The notes beneath the pieces are model-generated. The model was not told the origin of the DNA, searched no databases, and saw nothing but the letters and a program-made list of their open reading frames with translations. The translations under genes were made by a program, and so were the position numbers. Shown in pieces: positions 63,849 through 64,000 of a stretch of 64,000 bases of DNA. Each line of letters starts with the position of its first letter. Position 1 is the stretch's first letter. This DNA comes from Lacihabitans soyangensis (GTDB lineage: Bacteria; Bacteroidota; Bacteroidia; Cytophagales; Spirosomataceae), in contig NZ_RJUF01000011.1 in the NCBI RefSeq assembly GCF_024343775.1, forward strand, positions 26,801-90,800, written 5' to 3'.

Positions 63849-64000
63849 ATGAATAAGAAAAACCTTAATCACTCCATGGAATCTTTATTTAACTATTGTG
63901 GGATAACTCGTCAAGGACATCATAAAAATTTATTGAATGAGCAAAAATGGTCTGAACTAGAATACTTAATAGTAGGTCAAATACTTCAGATTAGAGAACT
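63849..64000 (+). CDS. IS3-family transposase OrfB (partial, cut by window end)
   Basis: The frame opens at ATG 63849 and stays open for the last 50 codons: MNKKNLNHSMESLFNYCGIT, then RQGHHKNLLNEQKWSELEYL. The N-terminal pattern fits an IS3-type OrfB, whose DDE catalytic core would come later. It has the same strand as OrfA, 12 bases downstream. Confidence 0.75.
   Translation, partial: MNKKNLNHSMESLFNYCGITRQGHHKNLLNEQKWSELEYLIVGQILQIRE

Larger units (their letters stand above)
63402..64000 (+). mobile_element. IS3-family insertion sequence, left part (truncated by window)
   Basis: The element begins near a TG at 63402, in tgtgcttgcctaaaatagg, which has the look of an IS3-type left terminal repeat. 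OrfA and the start of OrfB follow. The right end, the matching terminal repeat and any target duplication lie outside the window, so the exact left boundary is provisional. Confidence 0.7.

Overview
The window looks like a chromosome segment of a free-living, saprophytic member of the Bacteroidota, most likely Cytophagales-like; this placement is inferred from gene content, not from a marker gene. The evidence is AT-rich DNA, promoters of the TTG / TAnnTTTG type, almost no Shine-Dalgarno sequences, TTG starts, type IX secretion C-terminal domains (positions 3542-7558, 20046-21767, 57338-58879, and a CHU_C type B tail at 35653-38358), a TamB-TamL pair, DUF4136 and DUF1800/DUF1501 genes, and BACON and NPCBM domains.

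Layout. 1-9.0 kb (mostly minus strand): a truncated old yellow enzyme, a GH88 unsaturated glucuronyl hydrolase, a membrane-anchored thioredoxin, a DUF1801 protein, and a two-gene unit of a lipoprotein plus a 1338-residue secreted SGNH esterase. 9.0-18.6 kb: two tldD-tldE metalloprotease pairs, each TldD with a Tat-like signal, on either side of a GT-C/GT2 glycosyltransferase pair. 18.65-19.98 kb: an AAA/DUF4143 ATPase gene framed by two near-identical 58-bp blocks of twin palindromes. 20.0-23.2 kb: GH5 endoglucanase and S41 protease. 23.3-30.7 kb: a DUF4159-MoxR-DUF58-BatA-like-DUF4175-like operon. 30.7-35.5 kb: Uma2 nuclease, GntP permease, DUF2891 protein, xylose isomerase with a very good promoter and terminator. 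35.6-45.6 kb: secreted CotH kinase, then tamB-tamL. 45.6-50 kb: LytTR regulator and LytS-type kinase divergent from an outer-membrane receptor. 50-52.7 kb: small proteins, a tandem lipoprotein pair, a metzincin-like protease and rsmG. 52.8-55.8 kb: VapBC-type toxin-antitoxin, aroB, and a tandem DUF4136 pair. 55.8-61.8 kb: DUF1800/DUF1501 pair and a large sugar-dehydrogenase/cytochrome c protein. 61.9-64.0 kb: WYL regulator, DUF1905/YdeI protein, a 6x7-bp tandem repeat, and the left part of an IS3-type element cut by the window end.

Together the enzymes (GH88, GH5, SGNH esterase, sugar dehydrogenase, xylose isomerase, GntP permease) fit plant polysaccharide use with T9SS export. The features most worth a second look are the duplicated, apparently Tat-exported TldD/TldE pairs; the palindrome-framed ATPase cassette; the duplicated uncharacterised module in the SGNH esterase; and the repeat cluster in the LytS/receptor divergent promoter. 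I saw no rRNA, tRNA or CRISPR array.
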